Position numbers and translations under genes: made by a program
Notes under the pieces: model-generated
Seen by the model: only the letters and a program-made list of their open reading frames with translations
The model's database searches: none
Told to the model about the DNA's origin: nothing
Origin: Thalassomonas sp. M1454
GTDB taxonomy: Bacteria; Pseudomonadota; Gammaproteobacteria; Enterobacterales; Alteromonadaceae
NCBI RefSeq assembly: GCF_007097525.1
Contig: NZ_VKDD01000005.1
Coordinates: 124,001 to 188,000, forward strand
Direction: 5' to 3'
DNA: 64,000 nucleotides
Part shown: piece after piece, positions 1 to 8,891 of the stretch
How positions within the stretch are numbered: the stretch's first letter is position 1
How the letters are laid out: each line of letters starts with the position of its first letter

Positions 1-428
1 GCGAACTCTGGACGTTCAGTTACGGTCACTTCAAAACCTTGAGCTTGCTTATTGATCCACGCAAGATCTTTTTCACGCGTTGCAGAGTTAACCACTAAAC
101 GGTAATCCGTGCTTGAGAAGAAATAAATGATCAAATCATCAATCACACCACCTTCTTCATTACACATACCGGTGTAAAGGGCTTTACCAGCTTCTTCAAG
201 CTTAGCTACATCATTAATAACCAAACGACGTAAAAATGCTTTAGCATCACTGCCCTTAACATCAACAATGGTCATGTGAGATACGTCAAACATACCGGCG
301 TCAGTGCGCACAGCATTATGTTCTTCAATTTGAGAGCCATAGTTAATTGGCATTTCCCAGCCGTAGAAATCAACCATCTTTGCATTGGCTTCTAGGTGTT
401 TTGCGTGTAGTACGGTTTTATTAGTCAT
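1..428 (-). CDS. gcvT: Aminomethyltransferase, glycine cleavage T protein (partial)
   Basis: This is the N-terminal 142 codons of the T protein; the rest lies beyond the left window edge. GcvT transfers the aminomethyl carbon of glycine from the lipoylated H protein to tetrahydrofolate, giving methylene-THF and ammonia in the cytoplasm. The visible part begins [15 protein letters not shown] and contains the family's FYGWEMP segment near residue 21 and the DVSHM segment near residue 48. The ATG is at 428-426. The gene follows ubiI on the same strand, as in Escherichia coli, with about 300 bp between them, so it probably has its own promoter. I see no glycine riboswitch in the leader. Confidence 0.95.
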   Translation of the reverse strand, partial: MTNKTVLHAKHLEANAKMVDFYGWEMPINYGSQIEEHNAVRTDAGMFDVSHMTIVDVKGSDAKAFLRRLVINDVAKLEEAGKALYTGMCNEEGGVIDDLIIYFFSSTDYRLVVNSATREKDLAWINKQAQGFEVTVTERPEF

Positions 429-729
429 GCTGTTATTCACTTTATCGTTGGGTTAGGCATTTCCATAGCAGGAAATAGTCGCTAACGCTTTGCTGCTTTA
501 GTAACCAATCGGCAACTAAATCGTAACTAAATTTGCGCAAGATTATACGATGAGGATTTGTGTGAATCAATTTAAAAACACACTTTTTAAAACATTAAAC
601 CAACTAAATAGTAATTACCGAACATTATTCTAATTAAATCAAAATAACAAAATTAAATATTAATTATTTTTTACGTTTTAGCAGTTAGCTCATTGTTCAA
701 TATTTACACATTAACTTTATTTAACAAAG
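429..729. other. Intergenic region upstream of gcvT
   Basis: This is about 300 bp of AT-rich DNA between the end of ubiI and the start of gcvT. It presumably carries the gcvT promoter. I found no open reading frame, no strong terminator hairpin and no tandem glycine-aptamer core. Confidence 0.5.
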
Positions 730-1974
730 CTAAAGTAAGCCGTCCTGGTTTTGCGATAATTTAGGTAACTCGCCTTTAAAACCAAGCGCTTGTTTTATCA
801 GTAATTTTTTTGCAGGTGAAAACTGATTTAACAAAGACATACCTAAGCCACGGATCACTTTAGGTAGTTTTTGTTGTAAAGAGAAGCCTTGCTTAATCGA
901 CTCCATAGCCATGATCATTTCACTGGCATCAGCTTTGCGCCAACGACTGAAATGACCAAGCGCTTTGCTGTCACTTATGTCGCTACCTTGCTCAACTAAT
1001 TGCTCAAGAGTTTGAGCTAAAGCAGATACATCAACTAAACCTAGGTTAACGCCCTGCCCAGCGAGCGGATGAATAGTATGTGCTGCATCACCAACTAATA
1101 CTACGCGGTCTTTAACAAACTCATTAGCTAAACGCATAGTTAATGGGAACGTTGCTCGCTCGCTAACTAAAGATACTTGTCCTAACTTGCCATCGCTAGC
1201 TGCGAGAATTTCTTTATTAAACTCTTCCTCGCTCAGGCTTTTTATACGCTGCGCTTCATCAGGCGGCAGTGACCAAACAATAGAGCAATGATCTTGCTTA
1301 TATAAAGGTAGAAAAGCTAACGGTCCGGTAGGTAAAAATACTTGCCAAGCAGTGTCTTGATGGCCTTGACTGCACTTTACCGAGGCAACAAGTGCATGAT
1401 GATCGTAGTCACGAAAAGTCATCGCCATATCAAGTTGCTTACGCACCCATGAATTTGCACCATCCGCGCCAATAACAAGCTTTGCCGTAACTGGTGCTTG
1501 ACCTTCAATCATTAAAAATACTTCACTACTGCCCATGGCAATGCTAGTTAGTTTTTCAGTAATAAATACAATACCGTTGTCTTGCTCTGCTTTGTTCCAT
1601 AAAGCATTACGAATAACATCGTTTTCAACGATCCAACCTAAATTTTGCTCTTTATTATTGCTGCTCGCTATAAGGTTTGGGAAGTCTTGTTGGGTAAAAT
1701 CAAGATGGCCATAACCGTCTTTATCCCACACATGCATACTTTTATATGGCTGTAGTCGAGTATTAGTTATGTCTTGCCAAACCCCAAGGTTAGTAAATAG
1801 TTGTTGGCTTGCACCATTAATGGCACTTACTCGAAGATGAGGATCTGAAGATAATTCATTTAATGCTTGGCTTTCAACGAGGCCAACCGTTAATGAGGTT
1901 TGCTTACGAATAGCTAACGCCGTTGTTAAGCCAACTATACCACCGCCAACAATTACAACATCAAGGTTTTGCAT
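730..1974 (-). CDS. ubiI: 2-octaprenylphenol hydroxylase UbiI (VisC)
   Basis: This is a FAD-dependent aromatic hydroxylase of the UbiH/UbiF/UbiI family, 414 residues. UbiI adds the C5 hydroxyl to the octaprenylphenol ring in aerobic ubiquinone synthesis. The N-terminal dinucleotide-binding motif VVIVGGGIVG lies at residues 6-15. The second FAD motif, GDAAHTIHPLAGQG, lies around residues 293-306. The sequence tracks E. coli UbiI closely, for example in LRVSAINGAS, GVWQDI and VIGADGANSW. It follows ubiH with a gap of about 57 bp on the same strand and is likely co-transcribed with pepP and ubiH. The order ygfB-pepP-ubiH-ubiI-gcvT supports this paralogue assignment over UbiF. Confidence 0.95.
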   Translation of the reverse strand: MQNLDVVIVGGGIVGLTTALAIRKQTSLTVGLVESQALNELSSDPHLRVSAINGASQQLFTNLGVWQDITNTRLQPYKSMHVWDKDGYGHLDFTQQDFPNLIASSNNKEQNLGWIVENDVIRNALWNKAEQDNGIVFITEKLTSIAMGSSEVFLMIEGQAPVTAKLVIGADGANSWVRKQLDMAMTFRDYDHHALVASVKCSQGHQDTAWQVFLPTGPLAFLPLYKQDHCSIVWSLPPDEAQRIKSLSEEEFNKEILAASDGKLGQVSLVSERATFPLTMRLANEFVKDRVVLVGDAAHTIHPLAGQGVNLGLVDVSALAQTLEQLVEQGSDISDSKALGHFSRWRKADASEMIMAMESIKQGFSLQQKLPKVIRGLGMSLLNQFSPAKKLLIKQALGFKGELPKLSQNQDGLL

Positions 1975-2031
1975 TATTATTCTCTTCGATTTTACTATTA
2001 TTTAATGGTTTTTTATAAGGGTTTAGCTTAG

Positions 2032-3228
2032 CTAATGACCCATTGTTTTTTGTGCTAAGGCCGACTTTAACGGGCTCACATAATTTAATACTTTTAAGCC
2101 AACACCACGGCCAATAACCAACGGAGTATACTTATTGGAAAACAAATGCACTAAGGAGTCGGTTAAGGTTATTACTTGTTTATGATCAGGCTCTCGTGAT
2201 TGAGCATAAGCGCTTAATACTTTGTAGCTACCTATGTCTTGGTTTTGAGTAAGTGCTTGTTTAATGTATTTCGCCATTGCTTCTACATCGCGAATACCTA
2301 AGTTAAAACCTTGCCCGGCAATAGGATGTAATGAGTGCGCGGCATTGCCAAGTAATGCCATACGATGATGTATTTGCTCATTGGCTTGAATAAGCTTTAA
2401 CTCAAAAGAAAAACGCTTACCTACCGTGCTAAAATCACCTAACCATCGACCAAACTTATCGGCTAATGTTGTAGCAAACTCATCATCTGATAAAGCTAGT
2501 AATGGCTCAACGTGTTCAGGCTTTACCGTCCAAACTAAAGAGCAGCGGTTATCTGTCATCGGTAATAATGCAATGGGACCAAACTCACTAAAGCGTTCAA
2601 AGGCTCTATTGTTATGTGGTTTTTCAGGGGTAACATTAGCAATAATGGCAACTTGCTGATAATCATTTTCTGTGGTGTCTATTTTCGCTTGTTTACGACA
2701 CATAGATTGGCCACCATCACAGCCTAAAAGTAGCTTGGCTTGAATGCTCTGCCCTGAGCTTAGCTGAACTGATACACACTCGCTTTGCCAGTTAATGTCA
2801 CTTATGCTGTCAGGTGCAAAAAAGGTTACGTTAGCACTTTGCTTAAGTGGCGAGATAATCGCATTACCAATGGCTTGCATTTCACTGACAAAACCAAGTG
2901 CGCTAACGTTATAATCTTCGGCGTACATTCGCGCTTTGCCATAATAATCACAATCAGAGATATGGATAGTTTTAATCGCCATAGCATCAGGTTTTAGCTG
3001 TTGCCAGACATCAAGTTCGTTTAAATACGCCGCGCTCGCATGTGATAATGCAATTACTCTAGCATCATAACTTTTAGGAAGTTGGTCACTTACCGGGAAT
3101 GTTTCGACCACAGCAATAGATAACAATGTACCATCGGGCTTTTGCAACTTAGATAAAGCAAGCGCCATACTCGCGCCAGCTAATGCTGCGCCAGAAATAA
3201 TAATGTCAAATTGTTGTGCTGTGCTCAT
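2032..3228 (-). CDS. ubiH: 2-octaprenyl-6-methoxyphenol hydroxylase UbiH
   Basis: This is a second FAD monooxygenase of the UbiH family, 398 residues, assigned to C1 hydroxylation in ubiquinone biosynthesis. The N-terminal motif DIIISGAALAGAS fits the FAD Rossmann fold. The C-terminal motif GNAAHSLHPIAGQGFNLG at about residue 293 fits the second FAD contact; Asn replaces the Asp of GDAAH, which is common in UbiH. It lies between pepP (35 bp upstream) and ubiI, as in E. coli. UbiH and UbiI are paralogues, so the split of roles rests mainly on gene order. Confidence 0.94.
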   Translation of the reverse strand: MSTAQQFDIIISGAALAGASMALALSKLQKPDGTLLSIAVVETFPVSDQLPKSYDARVIALSHASAAYLNELDVWQQLKPDAMAIKTIHISDCDYYGKARMYAEDYNVSALGFVSEMQAIGNAIISPLKQSANVTFFAPDSISDINWQSECVSVQLSSGQSIQAKLLLGCDGGQSMCRKQAKIDTTENDYQQVAIIANVTPEKPHNNRAFERFSEFGPIALLPMTDNRCSLVWTVKPEHVEPLLALSDDEFATTLADKFGRWLGDFSTVGKRFSFELKLIQANEQIHHRMALLGNAAHSLHPIAGQGFNLGIRDVEAMAKYIKQALTQNQDIGSYKVLSAYAQSREPDHKQVITLTDSLVHLFSNKYTPLVIGRGVGLKVLNYVSPLKSALAQKTMGH

Positions 3229-3263
3229 AAAATGCCTTTAGCTACTTATATAAGATGGCGTTG

Positions 3264-4604
3264 TTACTTTTTCTTTGGGCTGCGCATCGCGTTTTCAATT
3301 TCTTTAATTGATTTCGGTGCATTTATCGTTAAATTCTCAAAACCGCTTTCAGTTACTAAAATATTATCTTCAATGCGGATACCAACGCCTTGTAGCTCTT
3401 CATCCACATCGGCTTCGCTATCAAAATACAAACCCGGCTCAATGGTAAGCACCATACCTGGTTCAAATGCGCGTAGTTGGTTACGGTCATGGTCGACCTG
3501 ATAATCGCCAACGTCATGTACATCTAACCCTAACCAGTGACCTAAACCGTGAATAAAGTATTGCTTACAAGCTTTATCGGCAATTAGCTCATCTAAATCA
3601 CCAGATAAAATACCAAGCTCATACAAACCTTTGGTTAAAACTTCATTTGCTGCTTGGTTGGCAATAGCAAAATTACTGCCAGGTTTAATTGTATTGAACG
3701 CGGCAATTTGCGCATCAAGTACCAGGTTATACACTTTTGCTTGCAGCTTAGTAAACTTACCGTTTACTGGAAAAGTTCGAGTGATGTCAGCAGCATAACC
3801 GGCAAGTTCAGCGCCAGCATCAATCAATACTAACTCGCCATCCATAAGCACTTCTTCGTTGTCGGTATAGTGCAAAATTGTGGCATTTTCACCGCCACCA
3901 ACAATGGTGCCATAGGCTGCAGAGCGTGCGCCATTAAACGCAAACTCATGCAATATTTCAGCTTCAAGCTGATACTCAAAAACACCTTGTTTACTCGCTC
4001 GCATTGCACGTTTGTGAGCATTGCCAGAGATAACATTGGCTTCGCGCATAATCGCAATTTCAGCAGGTGATTTAATCAAACGCATTTCATGGATAAGATC
4101 GCGTATATCAACAATAGTGCTTGGCGCGGTTAATCCTTGTTTAGCGCCACCGCGCAAAATATTTAAACAAGCAAAAACCAGCTCATCAAACTCTTTATTA
4201 GCTCCTTGAGCAAACATTAAAGTGTCTTTGCCATTAATGTACATAGGCAAAACTTGCTCTAACTCATCAAGCGTATAGGTGAGGTCAAAGCCAAACTCAG
4301 CTTGCGCAGCATCAGGTCCTACACGGCGGCCATGCCACACTTCTTGATGTGGGTCTTTGTCACGACAAAATAAAATACTTTCATCACCAAAGTTTTTAAC
4401 TAGCACCAATAAGGCATCTGGCTCATGAAAGCCTGACAAATAATAAAAATCTTTATCTTGGCAAAATAGGTATTCAGTATCGCGGCTTCGAGTTAGCTCT
4501 TTTGCAGCCGGAATAAGGGCCACGCTATTTTCAGGCATTTGGGCTAATAAAGTTTCACGGCGCGTAGCAAATTCTGCCACATCAATTCGAGTATGTTTGG
4601 TCAT
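3264..4604 (-). CDS. pepP: Xaa-Pro aminopeptidase PepP
   Basis: This is a cytoplasmic metallopeptidase of family M24B that removes an N-terminal residue preceding proline. It has 446 residues, close to E. coli PepP. The N-terminal creatinase-like domain runs to about residue 175, followed by the pita-bread catalytic domain. The dinuclear metal ligands can be followed: Asp in LIDAGAE, Asp in AADITRTF, His in GLGHWLG, Glu in TIEPGLY and Glu in GIRIEDN. It is followed by ubiH after 35 bp and preceded by ygfB, the usual gammaproteobacterial order. Confidence 0.96.
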   Translation of the reverse strand: MTKHTRIDVAEFATRRETLLAQMPENSVALIPAAKELTRSRDTEYLFCQDKDFYYLSGFHEPDALLVLVKNFGDESILFCRDKDPHQEVWHGRRVGPDAAQAEFGFDLTYTLDELEQVLPMYINGKDTLMFAQGANKEFDELVFACLNILRGGAKQGLTAPSTIVDIRDLIHEMRLIKSPAEIAIMREANVISGNAHKRAMRASKQGVFEYQLEAEILHEFAFNGARSAAYGTIVGGGENATILHYTDNEEVLMDGELVLIDAGAELAGYAADITRTFPVNGKFTKLQAKVYNLVLDAQIAAFNTIKPGSNFAIANQAANEVLTKGLYELGILSGDLDELIADKACKQYFIHGLGHWLGLDVHDVGDYQVDHDRNQLRAFEPGMVLTIEPGLYFDSEADVDEELQGVGIRIEDNILVTESGFENLTINAPKSIKEIENAMRSPKKK

Positions 4605-4632
4605 GGTAATTTCTATGGGTATGAGTTACTTA

Positions 4633-5199
4633 TTAATGGATGGTTTTGCTAGTGTCTGTTTCAGGCTTGTTACCCAACTCAGCAAAGCATAACTGCGATG
4701 AAATACGAACATACTCTAAGATTTCAAAGTAGGCTTGCTCTGTTTCTTCATCTTCTTCAAGCTCATTAGATAAGTTAGCAATATCAGCAAAGTCTCTTAT
4801 GATCTCTTCAACTTCTTCAGGCATTTTATCTTTATTTTGCTTTTGCAAACCAAAACCTAAATTAAAGCCTTGTACCCACAAACTTAAGGCAGTACCACGT
4901 TCAACAATAGCTTCATCATCATCTGGTACTAACATTTGAAAGGTAAAGTTTGCATCAAGCATTGCTTGCCAGATGTTACCGTAAATTTCTTTAATAAGAT
5001 CTTTAAGGTTTTTACCTAAGCCTTCACCATTATTAAATAAGTCATTAATAATCGGTAAATAGCCTTCATCTTCAAAAGCAAAACCAGATGAAATAATACC
5101 TGTTAATACGCCGTGAATTTCAGAAGCATGTGCTTGAAAGTTTTCACCACCAAACGCTGCTTGTACGTTTGCAAAAGTTAAAGATTGTTGTTCAGCCAT
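4633..5199 (-). CDS. ygfB: YgfB family protein (UPF0149)
   Basis: This is an acidic protein of the UPF0149/YgfB family, 188 residues from the preferred ATG at 5199-5197. An upstream in-frame start at 5247 would add 16 residues (MSVRINYILYLLESVE) unlike the family, so I chose the second Met, giving MAEQQSLTFANVQ. The family segments HGVLTGIISSG and WVQGFNLGFGLQ are present. The biochemical function is unclear; in Pseudomonas a homologue affects antibiotic-resistance gene expression. It heads the pepP-ubiH-ubiI run with 28 bp to pepP. In E. coli zapA lies divergently next to it, but no zapA is visible here. Confidence 0.9.
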   Translation of the reverse strand: MAEQQSLTFANVQAAFGGENFQAHASEIHGVLTGIISSGFAFEDEGYLPIINDLFNNGEGLGKNLKDLIKEIYGNIWQAMLDANFTFQMLVPDDDEAIVERGTALSLWVQGFNLGFGLQKQNKDKMPEEVEEIIRDFADIANLSNELEEDEETEQAYFEILEYVRISSQLCFAELGNKPETDTSKTIH

Positions 5200-5555
5200 T
5201 TCGACACTTTCTAGTAAATATAAAATATAGTTAATCCTAACACTCAATCAAAGTTCTAACCAGAAAAAACCATCATTCAAACCTTGATAAAGCTCAACAA
5301 AACCACACATCGCGTAGAAAAACAGCAGTCAGACAATAGTTACATTTTTTTAGTTGATTGCCCTAAATGGCTCAGGTAAAGTTGCCGCGTTTTCTAGTAG
5401 TGGGCTACCGAATCTCACGATATTGGTAAGCAGTTTTAACTCTGACGCATACAAAATAATAAGCTCGCACTTTTATTCAGAGTTAAAATTAGCACACTAC
5501 TTTTTTATTCAAAATATACCGCCATTTCGCAATAAGCGGTGTATACTAAGAATAT
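5200..5555. other. Intergenic region between ygfB and 6S RNA
   Basis: This is about 355 bp. It should hold the ygfB promoter (leftward) and the ssrS promoter (rightward). A good -10 hexamer TATACT lies at 5542-5547, about 10 bases before the 6S 5' end; I could not pick a convincing -35. An open frame across 5354-5572 runs into the 6S gene and resembles no protein, so I do not call it. zapA, expected here from E. coli, is absent. Confidence 0.5.
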
Positions 5556-5737
5556 GTTTCCTGGGATGTTGAGTTGTTAATTATGTCCCTGAGCCGATAA
5601 GTTTTACCTAAGGGGGTTTATCGGCTGCTATTGTGCAAGCCCGACCCGTATCGGGAAGCCTGAGGCAGTTGTCCAATCTCCGCCTTGAACACACGGTTGT
5701 TCATGGGCTGACATTAACGCTGGCATTCTGGGAAACT
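5556..5737 (+). ncRNA. ssrS: 6S RNA
   Basis: This is the regulatory RNA that mimics an open promoter and sequesters sigma-70 RNA polymerase. The diagnostic block TCCCTGAGCCGATA is at 5586-5599, followed by a pairing TTATCGGCT arm. Further in are the family-like GAAGCCTGAGGCAG and CGCCTTGAACAC segments. The closing stem pairs 5558-5568 with 5724-5734, all 11 positions pairing when G-U is allowed. A -10 box TATACT lies just upstream. In E. coli ssrS is followed directly by fau (ygfA); here a leftward DUF2891 gene lies between them. Ends are estimated from the closing stem. Confidence 0.93.
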
Positions 5738-5803
5738 TTCCTTCCTTTCTATCTATTATAATTTTTTAAGTGTATTAACACCTGAACACACGCTCAGATA
5801 AAT

Positions 5804-5867
5804 GCGCCATTGAACATAACAACTGACATTAACGCTGGCGCTAATACTTCTGGGGAAACTTTCCTTT
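5804..5867 (+). repeat. Partial duplicate of the 6S RNA 3' end
   Basis: The 17-base string at 5708-5724 in the 3' arm of 6S RNA recurs exactly at 5823-5839. The flanking blocks also recur: CGCC-TTGAACA before it and CTGGG(G)AAACTTTCCTT after it. The copy is interrupted by small insertions and deletions, so it cannot form a full 6S structure. It looks like a degenerate tandem duplication of the 3' end of ssrS plus its downstream flank. Confidence 0.8.
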
Positions 5868-5873
5868 CTTTTT

Positions 5874-5908
5874 CTATTTTCTATTTTCTATTTTCTATTT
5901 TCTATTTT
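5874..5908. repeat. Heptamer microsatellite (CTATTTT)5
   Basis: Five perfect copies of CTATTTT run from 5874 to 5908 between the 6S remnant and the DUF2891 gene. Such tracts are prone to slippage. No gene crosses it. Confidence 0.95.
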
Positions 5909-5916
5909 CTCAAAAT

Positions 5917-5939
5917 ATCAAGGTGTCTGACACCTTGAT
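5917..5939 (-). terminator. Palindromic hairpin at the end of the DUF2891 gene
   Basis: A perfect inverted repeat with 11-base arms (ATCAAGGTGTC / GACACCTTGAT) and a single central base abuts the stop codon at 5939-5941. It can end the leftward transcript, though the following U-run is weak. The core GGTGTCTGACACC resembles dispersed REP-like palindromes; that origin is an inference. Confidence 0.6.
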
Positions 5940-7045
5940 TAGTTTATGCCGCGTTGGGTTTCTAGGTATGTGGCGAAGCTGCCAAGCCAGTGGCTGCCCA
6001 TGTAGTGCAAATCATTTACTACTGCGTCAATGCCTACTTTTTTATGCTCACTTGCTGCTCGCTGTATTGATGCTTGGCGAGGGTCGTTTTTATCTAAGCC
6101 TGATGCAATGCCTTCTAACATCCAACTACGGCTTAAGTTTAATCCATCTAAATGCGCTAATTTACCATCACTTTTATCTACAACATTAGCGGTAACTAAC
6201 CAGGCACTACCGTCTTTAGGAATACTTGGTAAAAAGTCAGTGAGCCAAACAGCGTATTGCTCTTTATTCATTACCCGGCGCATTAAATCGGCTTCAGCAA
6301 TACAAGGCGATAAGAAATCTTGCCCTGATGGCTCATAAGCTAATGGGCAATTATTATCGCTGCCATACAATGTAATGATTTTACGCGTAAGTAATTGCTC
6401 CATGGCGGCATCATTTACTTGTACACTCCAATCAAGCATTAAGCCAAAAGCAAAAGCGGTTTGGCTATGCTCACCACCACGAATAGGAAACGTAAGTTTT
6501 GGTAGCCAATTGCTTATATTGGCAACAATTTTATCTTCTAATGGTCGTAAAATCGCTAACCACTGCTTGGCTTCAATCGAGTTCCATTGTCTAAGCTCGG
6601 TCGTTAACTGTAAAAACCACGCAAGTCCGTATGGACGCTCAAAGCTTGTGCCGGTATTTGGACGGTTAAAATAGGCTAACTCCCCTGCGATGTTTTCTTT
6701 AGTAAAGCTTTTATTCAAGCTGGAGATAATGCCATCGTAATAAATATTGTCTGGGTATTTATGCAAAATACGAGTTAATAACCAATGACCATGTACCGAT
6801 GAGTGCCAATCAAAGCAGCCATAAAATGCAGGGTAAAGTTGTTTTGGCGTGCGCACATCTTGTTGTGAAGTCATCATGTGCTTAATAATATTAGGGTATT
6901 CTTTGTGTACGCAATCTAGTGCAAGTTCGGCAAAGCGGCTGATCAAAAGGGTTTGTTGTTTTTGTGCTTGTTCACCTGCTTTTGCAGCAAGGGCGCTAAC
7001 GCTACTGAAACATAGCAGGAGTATAAGTAATTGTGCTAATTTCAT
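5939..7045 (-). CDS. DUF2891 family exported protein
   Basis: This is a 368-residue protein with a clear signal peptide (MKLAQLLILLLCFSSVSALAA), so it is exported to the periplasm or beyond. The family signature YGCFDWHSSVHGHW lies near residue 75, with later FDWH-type aromatic and His-rich segments such as GGEHSQTAFAFG and HYMGSHWLGSF, characteristic of DUF2891. The function of the family is unknown; its all-helical, barrel-like look suggests a carbohydrate-active or epimerase-like fold, which is only an inference. It points leftward between ssrS and fau, which are neighbours in E. coli, so it is probably an insertion in this lineage. It appears monocistronic. Confidence 0.85.
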   Translation of the reverse strand: MKLAQLLILLLCFSSVSALAAKAGEQAQKQQTLLISRFAELALDCVHKEYPNIIKHMMTSQQDVRTPKQLYPAFYGCFDWHSSVHGHWLLTRILHKYPDNIYYDGIISSLNKSFTKENIAGELAYFNRPNTGTSFERPYGLAWFLQLTTELRQWNSIEAKQWLAILRPLEDKIVANISNWLPKLTFPIRGGEHSQTAFAFGLMLDWSVQVNDAAMEQLLTRKIITLYGSDNNCPLAYEPSGQDFLSPCIAEADLMRRVMNKEQYAVWLTDFLPSIPKDGSAWLVTANVVDKSDGKLAHLDGLNLSRSWMLEGIASGLDKNDPRQASIQRAASEHKKVGIDAVVNDLHYMGSHWLGSFATYLETQRGIN

Positions 7046-7213
7046 TATTTGCCTTTATTGTTTTTATTGGCGTTATGTAAAAATAATATGATACTTTTTT
7101 AATCGTTTCTACCTTTAAGCAAATAAAAGTTGGCTAAGTTCAGTCGTAGACTAAAACACACAGCAAGGTTACTATAAAGACTGCGTAACTAGTTAATATT
7201 TAAGGGGTAGAAG

Positions 7214-7825
7214 TTGGATTTGATAACACACGAGCAAAGACAAGCTTTGCGTAAGCAAGTGCGTAAATGTCGCCAGCAGTTATCAATTAACGATCAACAA
7301 CAAGCCGCTATCGATTTATGTCAGCAGCTAATACAACAACCTAGCATCATTAACGCTCAAACTATTTCGGTGTATTTAGCCAATGATGGCGAAATCAGCC
7401 TTGAACCATTTATCCAGTGGTGCTGGCAGCAGAATAAAAAAGTCTATCTTCCTGTTATCCACCCGTTTAGCTCTGGGCATTTACTTTTTTTACATTACCA
7501 ACAAACAACCACTTTAGTTGCCAATAAATACAATATATTAGAACCCAAACTAGCAGTAACTAATGTACTGCCTTTTAATCAACTTGACGTGTTAATTGCG
7601 CCATTAGTTGCTTTTGATGCACAAGGTAACCGCTTAGGCATGGGCGGCGGCTTTTATGATCGCACCTTAAGCAGTTGGCATAACCAGAAAATTTTGTCAG
7701 AGCAAGTACACCTTTCACCTATTGGTGTCGCCCACGATTGTCAGTTACTAACCGCTATTCCAAGCCAGCACTGGGATATCCCTTTGCCACAGATAATCAC
7801 CGCAACTAAGCACTACTCTTGGTAG
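7214..7825 (+). CDS. fau: 5-formyltetrahydrofolate cyclo-ligase
   Basis: This enzyme (YgfA/MTHFS) converts 5-formyl-THF to 5,10-methenyl-THF using ATP, in cytoplasmic one-carbon metabolism. It has 203 residues. The C-terminal nucleotide-binding motif GMGGGFYDRTL lies near residue 141 and the N-terminal basic segment LRKQVRKCRQQL is typical. The start codon is TTG at 7214-7216, supported by a strong AAGGGG ribosome site at 7202-7207. In E. coli it is co-transcribed with 6S RNA; here the two are separated by a leftward gene. Confidence 0.93.
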   Translation: MDLITHEQRQALRKQVRKCRQQLSINDQQQAAIDLCQQLIQQPSIINAQTISVYLANDGEISLEPFIQWCWQQNKKVYLPVIHPFSSGHLLFLHYQQTTTLVANKYNILEPKLAVTNVLPFNQLDVLIAPLVAFDAQGNRLGMGGGFYDRTLSSWHNQKILSEQVHLSPIGVAHDCQLLTAIPSQHWDIPLPQIITATKHYSW

Positions 7826-7941
7826 TTAAAAGTAACATAGATTATTTGCGATTAATTACCGCAAAAGCATTTATCCTTATTCAATACATGGTTATAATTA
7901 AGGCAATTATTTATCAGCATTAATGCTGTTGTACCAAGCCC

Positions 7942-7964
7942 ATACCAAACACATTAATTGGTAT
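7942..7964. repeat. Small palindrome ATACCAA-N9-TTGGTAT
   Basis: Seven-base arms at 7942-7948 and 7958-7964 form an inverted repeat in the rpiA leader, about 28 bases before the start codon. A near-identical palindrome lies at 11752-11773 upstream of the borosin precursor gene. Confidence 0.7.
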
Positions 7965-7991
7965 CTCTAAATACTCTTAACAGGAATTGTC

Positions 7992-8648
7992 ATGACCCAA
8001 GATGAAATGAAAAAAGCCGCCGCAATTAAAGCTCTTGAATTTGTAGAGCAAGGTTCAATTGTTGGTGTTGGTACTGGCTCTACTGTTAATCACTTTATTG
8101 ATGCATTAGCAACAATGAAAGATAAAATTGAAGGGGCTGTATCAAGCTCTGAAGCATCTACAGAAAAATTAAAAGCCTACGGCATTGAAGTGTTCGATTT
8201 AAACTCTGTTGATGACTTATCAGTTTATGTTGACGGTGCAGATGAAATTAACGAACACATGCATATGATCAAAGGCGGCGGTGCGGCTTTAACTCGTGAA
8301 AAAATAGTTGCGGCTGTCGCTAAAAAGTTTGTGTGTATTGCCGATGAAAGCAAGCAAGTGCCAATTTTAGGTACTTTCCCTCTGCCGGTAGAAGTTATTC
8401 CGATGGCGCGCAGCTATGTTGCACGTGAGTTAGTTAAACTTGGTGGTGATCCTATGTATCGTCAAGGCGTGGTAACGGACAACGGTAATGTAATTTTAGA
8501 TGTGTATAACATGAGCATTTTAAATCCAGTTGAAATGGAAACCAAAATTAACGCTATTGTAGGCGTTGTTACTAACGGTTTATTTGCTGATCGCGCGGCA
8601 GATGTTTTAGTACTTGGCACACCAAACGGTAGTAAAGTGATTGGTTAG
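7992..8648 (+). CDS. rpiA: Ribose-5-phosphate isomerase A
   Basis: This cytoplasmic enzyme interconverts ribose-5-phosphate and ribulose-5-phosphate in the pentose phosphate pathway. It has 218 residues, one fewer than E. coli. The phosphate-binding [10 protein letters not shown] is near residue 22, the DGADEI motif at about 81-86 carries the catalytic-site aspartates, and the [11 protein letters not shown] block starts at Lys94 and ends with the catalytic Glu near 103. AGGA of the ribosome site lies about 8 bases upstream of the ATG. It is followed by serA in the same direction, as in E. coli, with a hairpin between. Confidence 0.97.
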   Translation: MTQDEMKKAAAIKALEFVEQGSIVGVGTGSTVNHFIDALATMKDKIEGAVSSSEASTEKLKAYGIEVFDLNSVDDLSVYVDGADEINEHMHMIKGGGAALTREKIVAAVAKKFVCIADESKQVPILGTFPLPVEVIPMARSYVARELVKLGGDPMYRQGVVTDNGNVILDVYNMSILNPVEMETKINAIVGVVTNGLFADRAADVLVLGTPNGSKVIG

Positions 8649-8664
8649 TACTAACTAATATTTG

Positions 8665-8698
8665 AGGCCATGATATTACACCCACAATATCATGGCCT
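8665..8698 (+). terminator. Hairpin after rpiA
   Basis: A perfect 13-base inverted repeat (AGGCCATGATATT / AATATCATGGCCT) with an 8-base loop follows the rpiA stop. The downstream run is C-rich then T-rich, so termination may be partial. Confidence 0.7.
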
Positions 8699-8891
8699 AT
8701 CCCCCCTTTATTCACTGTAATTTCACCCATCTCCAATACCAGCCCAAACGGGCAACTTATTACCTATAACTTAATGTTGAATATTTTGTAAAATAGTTCT
8801 TTCGAGTTTTAACTCTATATGTTAGTTTTATATCTCATCATGGATATCTAGCCATCCAAAACAAATAAAATAATTTGAAGAGTTAACCGCT

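Noticed and set aside
429-600. Glycine riboswitch ahead of gcvT
   Set aside because: Expected in some gammaproteobacteria, but I could not find the paired conserved aptamer cores in the minus-strand leader.
5354-5572. Open frame between ygfB and 6S RNA as zapA
   Set aside because: The translation has no resemblance to ZapA, lacks a ribosome site and runs into the 6S RNA gene.
5874-5908. CRISPR-like array
   Set aside because: The units are 7 bases with no spacers; it is a simple heptamer tract.
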